From Udaeobacter sp025935755 (GTDB lineage: Bacteria > Verrucomicrobiota > Verrucomicrobiia > Chthoniobacterales > UBA10450), in the NCBI GenBank assembly GCA_036278715.1, contig DASUKN010000094.1:1-64000 (forward strand): a stretch of DNA of 64,000 nt. Direction: 5' to 3'. The notes beneath the pieces were generated by a model, which saw nothing but the letters and a program-made list of their open reading frames with translations, was not told where the DNA came from and did not search any database. The position numbers were made by a program, and so were the translations under genes. Below are positions 25,679 to 34,050 of the stretch, piece after piece. Within the stretch, counting starts at the first letter, position 1; each line of letters opens with the position of its first letter.

Positions 25679-26496
25679 CTACGCAGCAATTTCTTACTTC
25701 CGCGTGGACATGGAACTTCGCCGTGCTGGTCTCAACTGGTATCGCACTGGCCGCGTATATCCGGGCATTCGGAATGAACCGCCGAATCGGTTACTTGTTA
25801 GGTGCATTAATTGTATTTCTTTTTACTCTCAGCTCGCCGATTAACGCACTGGCAGCAGGCGGTTATCTTTTCAGCGCGCATATGCTGCAACACATCTTGC
25901 TGCTGCTCATTGTGCCGGCATTGCTGTTGATGAGTCTGTCGCGATCATTCTCATTTGGACCGCGGCGATGGTTGATTTCGAATCCATTCGTTGGTTGGAT
26001 CTGCGGTGTGGGCGCGATGTGGTTGTGGCACGCGCGACCGCTGTGCAATGCCGCCGTTTCTTCCAAGCTCGTTAACGCAGCTCAGATTTCGTCGCTTCTT
26101 TTGTTAGGCGCGATTTTCTGGCGGCAAATTCTTGCGCCCCGCGAAGAGGAGAGATTGTCGCCCCCAGGCGCGGTGCTTTATCTTTTTAGCGCCTGCGTCG
26201 CCTGCAGCATTCTTGGGATCCTTATCACATTCTCGCCGGTGAGCGTATGTCCGATCTACGCGCAACCGGCTGCTGATCAGCAGGGCCTTTTCAATCTTAT
26301 TCAATCAAGCTGGGGTATTACTCCCGAGAAAGACCAGCAGATCGGCGGACTGCTCATGTGGGTGCCCATGTGCCTGATATACCTGGCAGCGATTATTGCT
26401 CAGCTCGCCCGCTGGTTCACTCATCCTGTTGGAGCTGCAGTCGCAGGTGTGCATTCACAGCACCTGGGATCGCCCTCAGCAACCGACCAGGTATGA
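25675..26496 (+). CDS. ctaG: CtaG-type cytochrome c oxidase assembly protein
   Basis: The 273-residue integral membrane protein has about seven hydrophobic segments and matches the caa3-type CtaG family (PF09678): SAHMLQHILLLLIVPALLLM with conserved His, WLWHARPLCNAAV, LLLGAIFWRQIL, and GLLMWVPMCLIYLAAIIAQLA. It assists assembly of the caa3 oxidase, probably in copper delivery. It starts in an ATGA overlap with the preceding small frame and ends in an ATGA overlap with the next gene, inside the respiratory operon. Confidence 0.9.
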   Translation: MTTQQFLTSAWTWNFAVLVSTGIALAAYIRAFGMNRRIGYLLGALIVFLFTLSSPINALAAGGYLFSAHMLQHILLLLIVPALLLMSLSRSFSFGPRRWLISNPFVGWICGVGAMWLWHARPLCNAAVSSKLVNAAQISSLLLLGAIFWRQILAPREEERLSPPGAVLYLFSACVACSILGILITFSPVSVCPIYAQPAADQQGLFNLIQSSWGITPEKDQQIGGLLMWVPMCLIYLAAIIAQLARWFTHPVGAAVAGVHSQHLGSPSATDQV

Positions 26497-26720
26497 CGAA
26501 CGACGAAACACACACAAATGTGCCTCGAGGTTGGGAGCTGTTACCACCTGAACGATTGCCGCGTCCAAATTTTTTCCCGGCCGGCGTCGCGATGGGGACT
26601 ACATTCATTTTTTGGGGATTGATTACTTCGTGGGTAATCCTCGTCGTAGGTATCGGTCTTTTCGCCGCGTCCTTTGCCGGTTGGATATACGAAATGCTCC
26701 GTGAACGACGTCACCGCTGA
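26493..26720 (+). CDS. Small membrane protein, possible oxidase subunit IV
   Basis: The 75-residue protein has a soluble N-terminus (VPRGWELLPPERLPRPNF) and hydrophobic segments at about residues 30-68 (MGTTFIFWGLITSWVILVVG and onward), enough for one or two helices, then a basic tail. Its position after ctaG and before the Rieske gene, with an ATGA overlap at the start, suggests a small accessory subunit of the oxidase. No family is recognised with certainty. It overlaps the Rieske gene by about 20 bases. Confidence 0.75.
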   Translation: MTNDETHTNVPRGWELLPPERLPRPNFFPAGVAMGTTFIFWGLITSWVILVVGIGLFAASFAGWIYEMLRERRHR

Positions 26721-27246
26721 TCATTCAACGCCGCAACAGCGGTTGACGCCTGAGGAAATCACTCGCAGGCGGTTTCTGGAGAAACTTTGCATCGGGCTCA
26801 GTGGCATATGCGCGGCGATTCTCGGAATTCCAATCGTCGGTTTTATCGTCGCGCCGATTTTCCGGAGGACGACAGGCAAATGGATCTCGGTTGGCAACAT
26901 CACCGACTATGAGGTCGGCAAAACGGTTAGCGTCACGATCACTGATCCCTCATCGCTTCCCTGGGCGGGTATTACTGCCAGGAACGCACTGTGGTTGCGT
27001 CGCGTTAACGAGAGTGACTTCATCGCGTTTTCCGTCAACTGCACGCATCTCGGCTGTCCGGTGCGGTGGCTGGCTGATGCCGGCTTATTCATGTGCCCGT
27101 GTCACGGCGGCGTTTATTATTCCGACGGCACGGTCGCAGCGGGGCCGCCGCCAAAGCCGTTGATCCGTTACGACGTGCGAACCGCAAACGGCCAGGTCGA
27201 AATCAAAACCATGGCCATTCCCATCACGACCACTACCAGGTTATGA
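26701..27246 (+). CDS. Rieske 2Fe-2S protein of a bc-type complex
   Basis: The 181-residue protein has a basic N-terminus with TRRRFLEKLCIGLSGICAAI, a twin-arginine-like anchor helix. The cluster-binding motifs are CTHLGC and CPCHGG, with the proline loop GPPPKPL after them. It transfers electrons from quinol to cytochrome c in the bc complex. The start is taken as GTG 26701; the frame also contains an earlier TTG. Its stop overlaps the cytochrome b start (ATGA), so the two subunits are likely made together. Confidence 0.94.
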   Translation: MNDVTADHSTPQQRLTPEEITRRRFLEKLCIGLSGICAAILGIPIVGFIVAPIFRRTTGKWISVGNITDYEVGKTVSVTITDPSSLPWAGITARNALWLRRVNESDFIAFSVNCTHLGCPVRWLADAGLFMCPCHGGVYYSDGTVAAGPPPKPLIRYDVRTANGQVEIKTMAIPITTTTRL

Positions 27247-28673
27247 AGCGGTTGCTGATCGATACGTGGCGCTGGCTGGATGACCGGTTCGGGATTTCGG
27301 CGCTGATCGGGCCGAGCCTGAAACACCTTGTGCCACAGGATGCGCGGTGGTGGTACGTCTTCGGCAGCGCAACGATGCTGGCGTTCATCGTGCAGGTGGC
27401 CACCGGAGTGGCGCTGGCTTTTTCGTACGCTTCTTCGTCCTCTCAAGCTTACGAGACCCTGCAATTCATCACGAACGAGGCGCCCTTCGGCAGTTTCCTT
27501 CGAGGCATGCACTATTTCGGCGCCTCGGCCATGGTTCTGATGGTCGGCGCGCACATGGCACAAACTTTCCTGTTCGGTTCTTACAAGTTCCCGCGCGAGA
27601 TGAACTGGACCACGGGCGTGTTGCTCCTCGGTTTCACGCTGGTGATGGGATTTACCGGACAACTGTTGCGCTGGGATCAAACCGCTGCGTGGTCGGTTGT
27701 CGTCGCTGCTGAACAGGCCGGGCGCGTTCCATTGATCGGCAATTTTCTGGCGCAATTCATTCTCGGCGGGACAACGATCGGCGGCGCAACATTAAGCCGC
27801 TTTTTCGCCATCCATGTTTTCATCATGCCGGCGCTAATGTTCGTCTTCATCGGAATTCATCTGATGCTTGTGCTGCGCCACGGCATTGCCGAGCCGCCGA
27901 CTGCTGGCAAAGAAGTCGATCCAAAGACCTACCGGCATGAATACGAAGAACTGATGCAGAAAACCGGACATCCGTTCTGGCCTGACGGCGCCTGGCGCGA
28001 TTTTGTGTTCGGCACGGGACTCATCATTGTCATCGCGTTGCTCGCGTATTTCGTAGGACCGCCTGTGCTCGATAAGCCGCCCGATCCGAGCATTCTTCAC
28101 GCCGATCCGCGACCTGACTGGTATCTGCTTTGGTATTTTGCTTTGCTGGCCCTGATTCCACGTGAGCTCGAAGGCTATGTGATGATTCTCGGGCCCGTGC
28201 TGATCGGTATCTTGTTACTGGCTGCGCCCATACTTAACAACCGCGGTGAACGCGCGCCATCACGCCGGCCATGGTCGATTGCAGTCGTCCTGTTGAGCGT
28301 GATCATGATTGGTTCGCTCTGGATCGTTGGCGCAAACTCTCCCTGGTCGCCAAATTTCGATCCGCCACCGCTGACGGAAAAAGTCATTGGCGCGTCGAGC
28401 GGACCTGTATTCGAGGGCGCCAGAGTTTTTCAGGCGAAAGGCTGTCTGAATTGCCATCTCATCAGTGGCGATGGGGGCCGTCGCGGCCCGGATCTCACCT
28501 ACATAGGCGACACGCTTTCCCAGGGCGACATCATTATCCGCATCGTAAACGGCGGCGTAAACATGCCTGCTTATGGCAATTCAATAAAGCCGGACGAACT
28601 CGAGCAACTCACCGCTTTCCTTCAATCGCGCAAGCGTCCGATGCCCGCGGGACTGGAAACAACTCACCGTTGA
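27243..28673 (+). CDS. Cytochrome b with fused C-terminal cytochrome c
   Basis: The ATG at 27243 overlaps the Rieske stop. The first 370 or so residues are cytochrome b: RWWYVFGSATMLAFIVQVATG, heme-ligating His in MHYFGASAM and GAHMAQTFLFGSYK, GQLLRWDQTAAWSVV, FAIHVFIMPALMFVFIGIH, and the quinol-site-like DPSILHADPRPDWYLLWYF. A short C-terminal cytochrome c domain has CLNCH and a distal Met in VNMPAYGN. No separate cytochrome c1 gene is present, so the fused c domain probably passes electrons to CoxB. The 476-residue length fits b/c fusions. Confidence 0.95.
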   Translation: MKRLLIDTWRWLDDRFGISALIGPSLKHLVPQDARWWYVFGSATMLAFIVQVATGVALAFSYASSSSQAYETLQFITNEAPFGSFLRGMHYFGASAMVLMVGAHMAQTFLFGSYKFPREMNWTTGVLLLGFTLVMGFTGQLLRWDQTAAWSVVVAAEQAGRVPLIGNFLAQFILGGTTIGGATLSRFFAIHVFIMPALMFVFIGIHLMLVLRHGIAEPPTAGKEVDPKTYRHEYEELMQKTGHPFWPDGAWRDFVFGTGLIIVIALLAYFVGPPVLDKPPDPSILHADPRPDWYLLWYFALLALIPRELEGYVMILGPVLIGILLLAAPILNNRGERAPSRRPWSIAVVLLSVIMIGSLWIVGANSPWSPNFDPPPLTEKVIGASSGPVFEGARVFQAKGCLNCHLISGDGGRRGPDLTYIGDTLSQGDIIIRIVNGGVNMPAYGNSIKPDELEQLTAFLQSRKRPMPAGLETTHR

Positions 28674-28750
28674 CGGTCGAGGGTGCAGCCTTTCGGCATT
28701 TCAAAAATACTGCCAGACAAAATTCTAAGTCGGTGGCGTCTGTAACATAG

Positions 28751-28951
28751 ATGAGCACGCCACCCAGGCCGCCGGAGCGGCTCGCGGAAATCCTGCTGGA
28801 GATTCTCGCATTGTCCAAGCCAACCGGGATGGACGAACCAGAATGTATCAGAGGCAGTGATCCCAATGAATGTAGGACGCAAAGCCAAGCGAACGATCTG
28901 ACCAGCCAAACCGTCGAGCCGCACAAGGACGGCCGGACACTGCGAGATTAG
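28751..28951 (+). CDS. Possible 66-residue protein, doubtful
   Basis: An ATG-started frame of 66 residues (MSTPPRPPERLAEILLEILA at the start) lies after the respiratory operon. It is hydrophilic after the first 20 residues and matches nothing I recognise. A frame on the other strand is equally long, so the coding call is weak. Confidence 0.2.
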   Translation: MSTPPRPPERLAEILLEILALSKPTGMDEPECIRGSDPNECRTQSQANDLTSQTVEPHKDGRTLRD

Positions 28952-29115
28952 TACTGTGATGGAGATGGAGTCGTTGCCGTAACGCCTTTCGGCGGACGAG
29001 GGCTCATTTCTGTCGTGGGAGTTGCACTTGGAAGCACCGTGTTTCGCTCGCACGCGACGAGAACCATAGCAGTGAGGAAAATCCAAACATGTTTGTTCAG
29101 AATAAAACTAGTCAC
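28948..29115 (-). CDS. Possible small lipoprotein
   Basis: The frame encodes a short basic start, a hydrophobic stretch (HVWIFLTAMVLVAC) ending in the lipobox-like LVAC, then a Thr/Pro-rich tail (TPTTEMSPRPPKG). That is the layout of a lipoprotein signal peptide with a very short mature part. The start is taken as GTG 29115; a TTG at 29157 is also possible. No ribosome-binding site is clear. Confidence 0.4.
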   Translation of the reverse strand: MTSFILNKHVWIFLTAMVLVACERNTVLPSATPTTEMSPRPPKGVTATTPSPSQY

Positions 29116-29384
29116 GGTGGTTTTTCGCTCTCGCCGCGTTGTCGCTGTTAAATACAAGCCCTGTGATACCCATTGTGTTTCGCTCGCGACAGCTATTGCG
29201 GTTTCACTTATTTTGGAGTTTCCACGTATTGCTGCTCATTGAAACATTTCTGGTGTGAAGCACCTGGGCCGCTTTTATTCTCCTGTCTCGCCCTCAGAGC
29301 CCTGGGCGTATCTGGTTGTTTAGTAACTCGCCAGGCCGCCACACGATTGCGATCGCCCTGATCGATACTGAGTCGCTCTAATGA
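29116..29384. other. Non-coding stretch before a terminator
   Basis: No convincing gene is seen on either strand. It ends at the terminator at 29385, so it may be transcribed, either as a leader or as a small RNA; no known riboswitch motif was recognised. Confidence 0.4.
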
Positions 29385-29413
29385 GCCGTCATTCCGTTGC
29401 GTGACGGCTTTTC
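29385..29413 (+). terminator. Intrinsic terminator
   Basis: GCCGTCA at 29385-29391 pairs perfectly with TGACGGC at 29402-29408, with a 10-base loop, followed by TTTTCTCC. It stands about 155 bases upstream of the secreted protein gene at 29569 and no gene directly precedes it on this strand, so it could end a leader or a small RNA. Confidence 0.75.
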
Positions 29414-29568
29414 TCCTTGGTATCCAATGGGTGCATGCCGTAGCCGCCAACGAGATCGCCTCCTCGTCAAAATAAATGCACAGGCTTGGACTGCATTTCT
29501 CGTTAGGCCTTTGATAAGCGCGCTTACGTTGGCTGCCACGCCTAACAAAGATTTCCGAAGGAACGGGC

Positions 29569-31356
29569 ATGAAGACGAAATGCCTGGTTCCGAAGCAACA
29601 CATTATCGCGGCGTCGCTGCTACTGATCAGTGTGTCAGGCGTTTCATCTTCACGAGCCCAAGCCATTTTACTTGGTAAGCTCGATGGCTGGTGGCGTTAC
29701 ACCACTCTCCAGGGCACTCTTTTGAAGAGCGCTGCACAGTTTCAAACGGTCCCCGCTTATCTTACAGATCCTGCTCTCTCCTTTCCCTACCAACGCCGGG
29801 TCAATCCTTCCACAGGTCAGCCGTATGCTAAAGAGATGCTTTTTGCAGATGGCCTCTATCTCGTGCGGCTTATTGGCGGTTGGGATCCGAATGGGGGAGG
29901 TGAAGCTTCGGAGTATCCGGGCGATGTCTCTTTCGCTGATGTGTGGTACCGGACTCCGCTAAATAGGTTGGGATACCGTTGGGAACGCCTTTTTGATCGG
30001 CTCGACCCAGTCGTGTCAACGTATGGTTACGCAAATCTCACGTTGGTGCTGGACAACATTCCGTGGAGCCTGCCTGCGCCCGGGACGGCTGCTCTGGGGC
30101 CTCTTGGTCAGAAAACTCCCGCCCAGTATCCTTCCTGGCTTTACTGGAGCTCCAAGCAGATGTGCATCGAATTGACGAACCGCTACGGAAGCAACGTCGT
30201 CAATAAATTCGGGTTTCGAATGGGTACCGAATACAATGACGAGGAACGTTTCAACGGCACATTAACGCAATATCTCCAGATGCATGATTGGTGCGCGCGC
30301 GGTGTCAAAGAAAGCCTTCCCAATGCACCATTTGGTCCGTTCAATGGGTCAGGCGATTTTTTCGAGGAGGATAACCTGTTTCGAGTTGCCAGCCATTGCG
30401 CAAACGAAACGAACTATGCCATAGGTGGCACCCGCGCCCCGTTTGGCTTTGCATCCACTTCTCTCTATTTCATCCCTCATTTCAGTGGAACAAACCTGGT
30501 TGGCGCCAGCCCGCGCGACGTGGTCAATTCGCGAAAAGCTCTGTGGGATGCGATTACCCACGATTTCCCGGGTTTGTCGCCGTGGAAGAAAGAAATCCAC
30601 GAGTTCGGCGTCCTCGGCTCCGAAGTGCTGAAGAGGGGTTCGAACACTGAAACCGTTTTCACCTGGGAACCCGGGGCGCGCGGGGCGGCACAACGATTTC
30701 ATACGTTGGTGTACTTGTTGCAACACGGTTGCACACGAGTGCAGCACTGGGACGTGGACGTGTCGGAAAAAATTTCGAATGCAACCAGCTCAGTAGAAAT
30801 GCTGACTGGCCTGGGCTGGCTTTACAGTATTTTCGACCATTTTCGCGGCTCCAGTGTGCGGATTTACCGACAAGCAGTTCTTAACTCATCTAGAAACGGT
30901 ACAGAGTTCGTCTCAATGGTGGCGTTGCCATCGAACAAGGTAGTAATTCTGGTTTCGGCTTATAACCAGTGGCGTAATCGTCATCAAACCCATCGGGTGA
31001 GCATGCTGCTACCCAAAAAATGGTTTGCCGGAAGGCGCGGCCAGATCGCCAAACTGGATCGAAATACAGCCTTCCATGACGTCGTTCGCGCAGACCTCGC
31101 GGCTGCAAATTTGCTTTACACCGACTACCAAAATAATCCGGACATAACCGCGCACGTCTTCTTTATGTCCGGGGCTCGTGGCGACATCTATGTAATGAGC
31201 AACCTGGGCCGTTATGAACGCTTAATCCAGGATTCTCTTACGTTGCGACCGTTGACGGTCGCAGACGCGTCGCTGACTGATTATGACACGACGCGATACG
31301 TTCTTACGTTGCCGAATCTTCCCACACCATCCGTATGGGCGGTTGTTTTCCAATAA
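29569..31356 (+). CDS. Secreted glycosidase-like protein, family uncertain
   Basis: A signal peptide covers residues 1 to about 31 (IIAASLLLISVSGVSS, then SRAQA). The ATG follows an AAGGAACGGGC site. The body resembles a TIM-barrel glycoside hydrolase of the GH39 kind: NLTLVLDNIPWSL, FGFRMGTEYNDEERF near residue 218 where an acid/base Glu would sit, KEIHEFGVLGSE near 343 where a nucleophile could sit, then a beta-rich C-terminal part. The match is only by pattern, so the function is tentative. It stands alone between a terminator and the broken tRNA. Confidence 0.6.
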   Translation: MKTKCLVPKQHIIAASLLLISVSGVSSSRAQAILLGKLDGWWRYTTLQGTLLKSAAQFQTVPAYLTDPALSFPYQRRVNPSTGQPYAKEMLFADGLYLVRLIGGWDPNGGGEASEYPGDVSFADVWYRTPLNRLGYRWERLFDRLDPVVSTYGYANLTLVLDNIPWSLPAPGTAALGPLGQKTPAQYPSWLYWSSKQMCIELTNRYGSNVVNKFGFRMGTEYNDEERFNGTLTQYLQMHDWCARGVKESLPNAPFGPFNGSGDFFEEDNLFRVASHCANETNYAIGGTRAPFGFASTSLYFIPHFSGTNLVGASPRDVVNSRKALWDAITHDFPGLSPWKKEIHEFGVLGSEVLKRGSNTETVFTWEPGARGAAQRFHTLVYLLQHGCTRVQHWDVDVSEKISNATSSVEMLTGLGWLYSIFDHFRGSSVRIYRQAVLNSSRNGTEFVSMVALPSNKVVILVSAYNQWRNRHQTHRVSMLLPKKWFAGRRGQIAKLDRNTAFHDVVRADLAAANLLYTDYQNNPDITAHVFFMSGARGDIYVMSNLGRYERLIQDSLTLRPLTVADASLTDYDTTRYVLTLPNLPTPSVWAVVFQ

Positions 31357-31548
31357 CATGAGCATCGCTGCTACGCTGATTATGGATTGGAACATTCCTG
31401 GTTGTGAAATACCTGAGAGGTCCCGTTGGTTTGTCTGTTTCGTTATCGCGACGACATGTATGGTCACGAGCTCACTCCAGCCGTGCGTCGGCAGATGGAA
31501 GACTGCCATGGCTTTCTCTCGATTTCGTTTTAACTTCGCTCTTCTTTC

Positions 31549-31589
31549 GCCGGCATAGCTCAGTTGGTTAGAGCAGCTGATTTGTAATC
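31549..31589 (+). pseudogene. 5' half of tRNA-Thr (anticodon TGT)
   Basis: The sequence gives a complete acceptor 5' strand (GCCGGCA), D-arm (GCTC...GAGC), anticodon 5' stem GCTGA and loop TTTGTAA with anticodon TGT, then only TC of the expected 3' stem TCAGC. The rest of the tRNA is missing: no TGCCGGC acceptor strand or T-arm was seen up to about 33000. It is either a remnant or the 5' exon of an interrupted gene. Confidence 0.8.
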
Positions 31590-31590
31590 C

Positions 31591-31925
31591 AAAGAGGCTT
31601 TGCTGCACCTGAGCGGGTGCACCGATTTCTGCTGAAACCGATGGCTAACGGCGATGGCGGCACCGGTGAGATCTTCGTGCCAATGCTGAAGGCACTTCAG
31701 CCCATAGGCGAACCCTTGGGAGTGCCTCACCGAGAAGTATGCACCGTGAGAATCGCTATGGATGGAGTTCGGATCAGCTACTTGCTTGAGTACCTGCAAG
31801 ACAATGCCAGTGCCCCCGGAGCAGTCTCTTTAAGTAAGGGCAGCCAAAGCTCGCTTAATCCGATTCTGACAATGCTCGAAGCCGTATGCTAACGCCGTAA
31901 GGCACGATGAGTTGCCCATCGTGGA
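31591..31925 (+). ncRNA. Hairpin-rich region after tRNA-Thr half, candidate RNA
   Basis: Starting right after the tRNA half, perfect short stems follow one another: TGCACC/GGTGCA (31604/31616), GGCAC/GTGCC (31659/31677), GCTGAAG/CTTCAGC around a 3-base loop (31685/31695), CTTGC/GCAAG (31781/31796), GCC-GTAA-GGC (31894, a GNRA-type tetraloop) and CACGATG/CATCGTG (31903/31917). No known RNA class was recognised. A 91-residue frame runs through it but looks incidental. A degenerate intron or an unclassified structured RNA are the options; chance hairpins cannot be excluded. Confidence 0.35.
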
Positions 31926-32390
31926 GGAGCGAACCGCAGGAATAAACGACATTGGGAATGTAGGCCTTCCCTTTCGTTCTCCCTTGGTCTTACGAGCGGC
32001 TCTTTCAGCTGGCCAATGATTTTGCAGGGTCGTGCAAAGCGAACAAGGTCGCCCCAAGACAGTAGTGTTGCATTGGATTGTTGGGCCGGTATCCGTCAGC
32101 TTCGACGTGGAAGGACAGCGCCACCAGCAAGCTTTTGATATTGGGTTCCGCCTTTCTCACGTCGCGGTGGAGCGTTTGCGCTATCTTTCCGGAAATGTCG
32201 GCGAGAACCAGATGATCGTTCGCGAGTGCGATGTGAAATACGGCCCCCGGCCGGACCATTCTCGCAGTTCATGATTCTTGCTTGCTACTAGCTGACTGCT
32301 GATGGCGGCGGATCATCGTCGACTTTTAAGTCACAACATTTGATCTCGAACACTATCAGCTATCAACTTTTAGCTAAGAACGGCTTATGG
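31926..32390. other. No supported gene
   Basis: Frames of about 80 residues exist on both strands (32005-32259 minus, 32032-32274 plus) but neither has a recognisable domain or a clear ribosome-binding site. It could hold remnants of an older gene. Nothing else is seen. Confidence 0.4.
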
Positions 32391-32705
32391 CTACCAGCGC
32401 TTGCCGTTAGAAGAATGCTTACCCGCAACGGAACGATTCCCGCCCTGAGCACCCGGACGTTCGTCACGCGGACGCGCTTCATTAACAGTTACTGTGCGAC
32501 CATTGAGTTCGCGGCCGTTGAGCGCGCTCATCGCGGCGTTGGCTTGTGCACCATCGTTCATCGTGACGAACGCGAAGCCGCGCGATTTGGCAGTGAACCG
32601 GTCCATCAACAGATGGACTTCGTTAACGGTGCCGTGTTGTTCGAACAGATCCTGAAGATCGTTCTCAGTGGTCTCAAATGAGAGGTTACCTACGTACATT
32701 TTCAT
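32391..32705 (-). CDS. RRM-type RNA-binding protein
   Basis: A single RNA-recognition motif fills residues 1-80: RNP2 is MYVGNLSF and RNP1 is RGFAFVTM, with the usual aromatic residues for stacking on single-stranded RNA. The tail (PRDERPGAQGGNRSVAG) is short, Gly- and Arg-containing. Such small bacterial RRM proteins are often cold-inducible and may remodel RNA. The ATG at 32705 is fixed by the RNP2 strand. The 392 bases upstream hold no gene and may contain a long regulated leader. Confidence 0.95.
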   Translation of the reverse strand: MKMYVGNLSFETTENDLQDLFEQHGTVNEVHLLMDRFTAKSRGFAFVTMNDGAQANAAMSALNGRELNGRTVTVNEARPRDERPGAQGGNRSVAGKHSSNGKRW

Positions 32706-33097
32706 TGTGTTTTGAATTTGGAGAAACTACCGACCTACAGAGCCGTTCCCGGGAATCGAGTTTCAAACCACCAATGAGCGACGCTCACCTGACGATCTAC
32801 CGTGCAGTGAAGTTAAACAGAGTAATCCAACAGGCGTATAGTATCGCCCCGAATAGGGCGAAACACAAACGATCATTCCACGGTGCCCCGAACAGGGTTT
32901 AGGGTTTGGACCTGGACTTGTCATGGGCGCTTCGTTTTCTCCTTTCGGGCTTCTAGTTCAGAACTTGTCACACGTGTCTACAACGATCTTGCAGTTGATG
33001 TCGATCCGACCCTCTCAGTGCAGGAAGCGCACACGATTTCGAAAAAGATCGGAGTGTTGGATTCGCGAAGGTCAGCATTCATTCCTCCAGCGCTCCG
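32706..33097. other. Upstream region of the RRM gene, no gene seen
   Basis: No supported coding frame on either strand. It separates the RRM gene from the arginine dihydrolase gene, both read leftwards, and probably holds the promoter and leader of the RRM gene. Confidence 0.5.
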
Positions 33098-33940
33098 TCA
33101 GTCGATTGCTTCACGTTGCGGCATGAACATGGTGAGGCATTTGCATGCGCCACCGGCCTTGATGAATTCCGTCATCGACAAGGGATGACAGCGGTAGCCA
33201 CGCTCCTGCAAGCTGCTCACCAACTGCGGCGCACCCTCTGGCAAAACGATGTCACGATCGATTACTACTGCGTTACATGAGAAGTGCATCGCCTCTTCCG
33301 GTGCGACATCGATTAAATCAGTCATGTGTTCGCGGATTGCTCGTTGCCCGTACTCATCGAATGCACTTGGAAACCAGAAGCCACCGCCGTCCGGCAAGGG
33401 GCAAAAACATGTATCAAGATGGTAGAACCGTGGATCAACCAGCTCCACGGAAATGACGAGACACCTCAGCATTTCTGCTATGGCGCGGTGTGATTGTATA
33501 TCGGAACGAAATTTGTAACCGCAGAAGAGCACGTCATTTCCGAACAGCGCATCGCCTTCGCCTTCGAAGTAGAGTTTCTCCGGCAGCCATTCGACTTCGT
33601 AATCGTGTTGCGCCATCCATTTGGCGAAAAACGGTTGTTCTCCGGCCCGTTCTTTGTGACGGAAATTGCTCGGAATAAATTTGCGGCCAACCGTCAACCC
33701 GGCGTTCGCGGTGAACACCATGTCCGGGAGTCCTGGCTGCGGCGCAATCAGGTTCACAGTGCACAATTTCGAAAGCGTTGCGTGCAATTGTTTCCATTGC
33801 TCTTGCGCGACCGACACTTCGGCTGCCTGGGCGATGCTCATCCAGGGATTAATTTCATATTCAATTCCGTAATAATCGGGCGGACAAAGAAGCATCTGGC
33901 GCATACGACGTTGAATTTTACTCTGCAGGACAGCATTCAT
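33098..33940 (-). CDS. Arginine dihydrolase-type amidinotransferase-fold enzyme
   Basis: The 280-residue protein has the guanidine-modifying (GME) fold motifs: MVFTANAGL, the acidic FEGEGDALF, the catalytic His in RFYHLDTCFCPL, and GGACKCLTM near the C-terminus, where C268 aligns with the catalytic Cys. It resembles the N-terminal domain of cyanobacterial ArgZ/AgrE, which turns arginine into ornithine, CO2 and two ammonia. The next gene upstream on the same strand matches the C-terminal domain of those fusion proteins. A dimethylarginine hydrolase is the alternative, less likely given that neighbour. Confidence 0.82.
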   Translation of the reverse strand: MNAVLQSKIQRRMRQMLLCPPDYYGIEYEINPWMSIAQAAEVSVAQEQWKQLHATLSKLCTVNLIAPQPGLPDMVFTANAGLTVGRKFIPSNFRHKERAGEQPFFAKWMAQHDYEVEWLPEKLYFEGEGDALFGNDVLFCGYKFRSDIQSHRAIAEMLRCLVISVELVDPRFYHLDTCFCPLPDGGGFWFPSAFDEYGQRAIREHMTDLIDVAPEEAMHFSCNAVVIDRDIVLPEGAPQLVSSLQERGYRCHPLSMTEFIKAGGACKCLTMFMPQREAID

Positions 33941-34050
33941 TACAACCCGGCTCGTACATAGGTCTCATTTTGAGCGTGGTAAACATCTCTGGCCTGTTTT
34001 GATCGCACATCGATGGAATTGATCCGAGATTCGCTGCGCCGAGAATGACA

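Noticed and set aside
31617..31892. 91-residue frame in the hairpin-rich region
   Set aside because: Begins at a GTG inside a hairpin, lacks a ribosome-binding site and matches no family; the hairpins explain the sequence better.
31870..31930. Group II intron domain V-like AGCCGTATGC after the tRNA half
   Set aside because: The 3' strand that should pair (a GTACGGTT-type sequence) is missing, there is no GTGYG start at the junction and no reverse transcriptase; kept only as a possible decayed structure.
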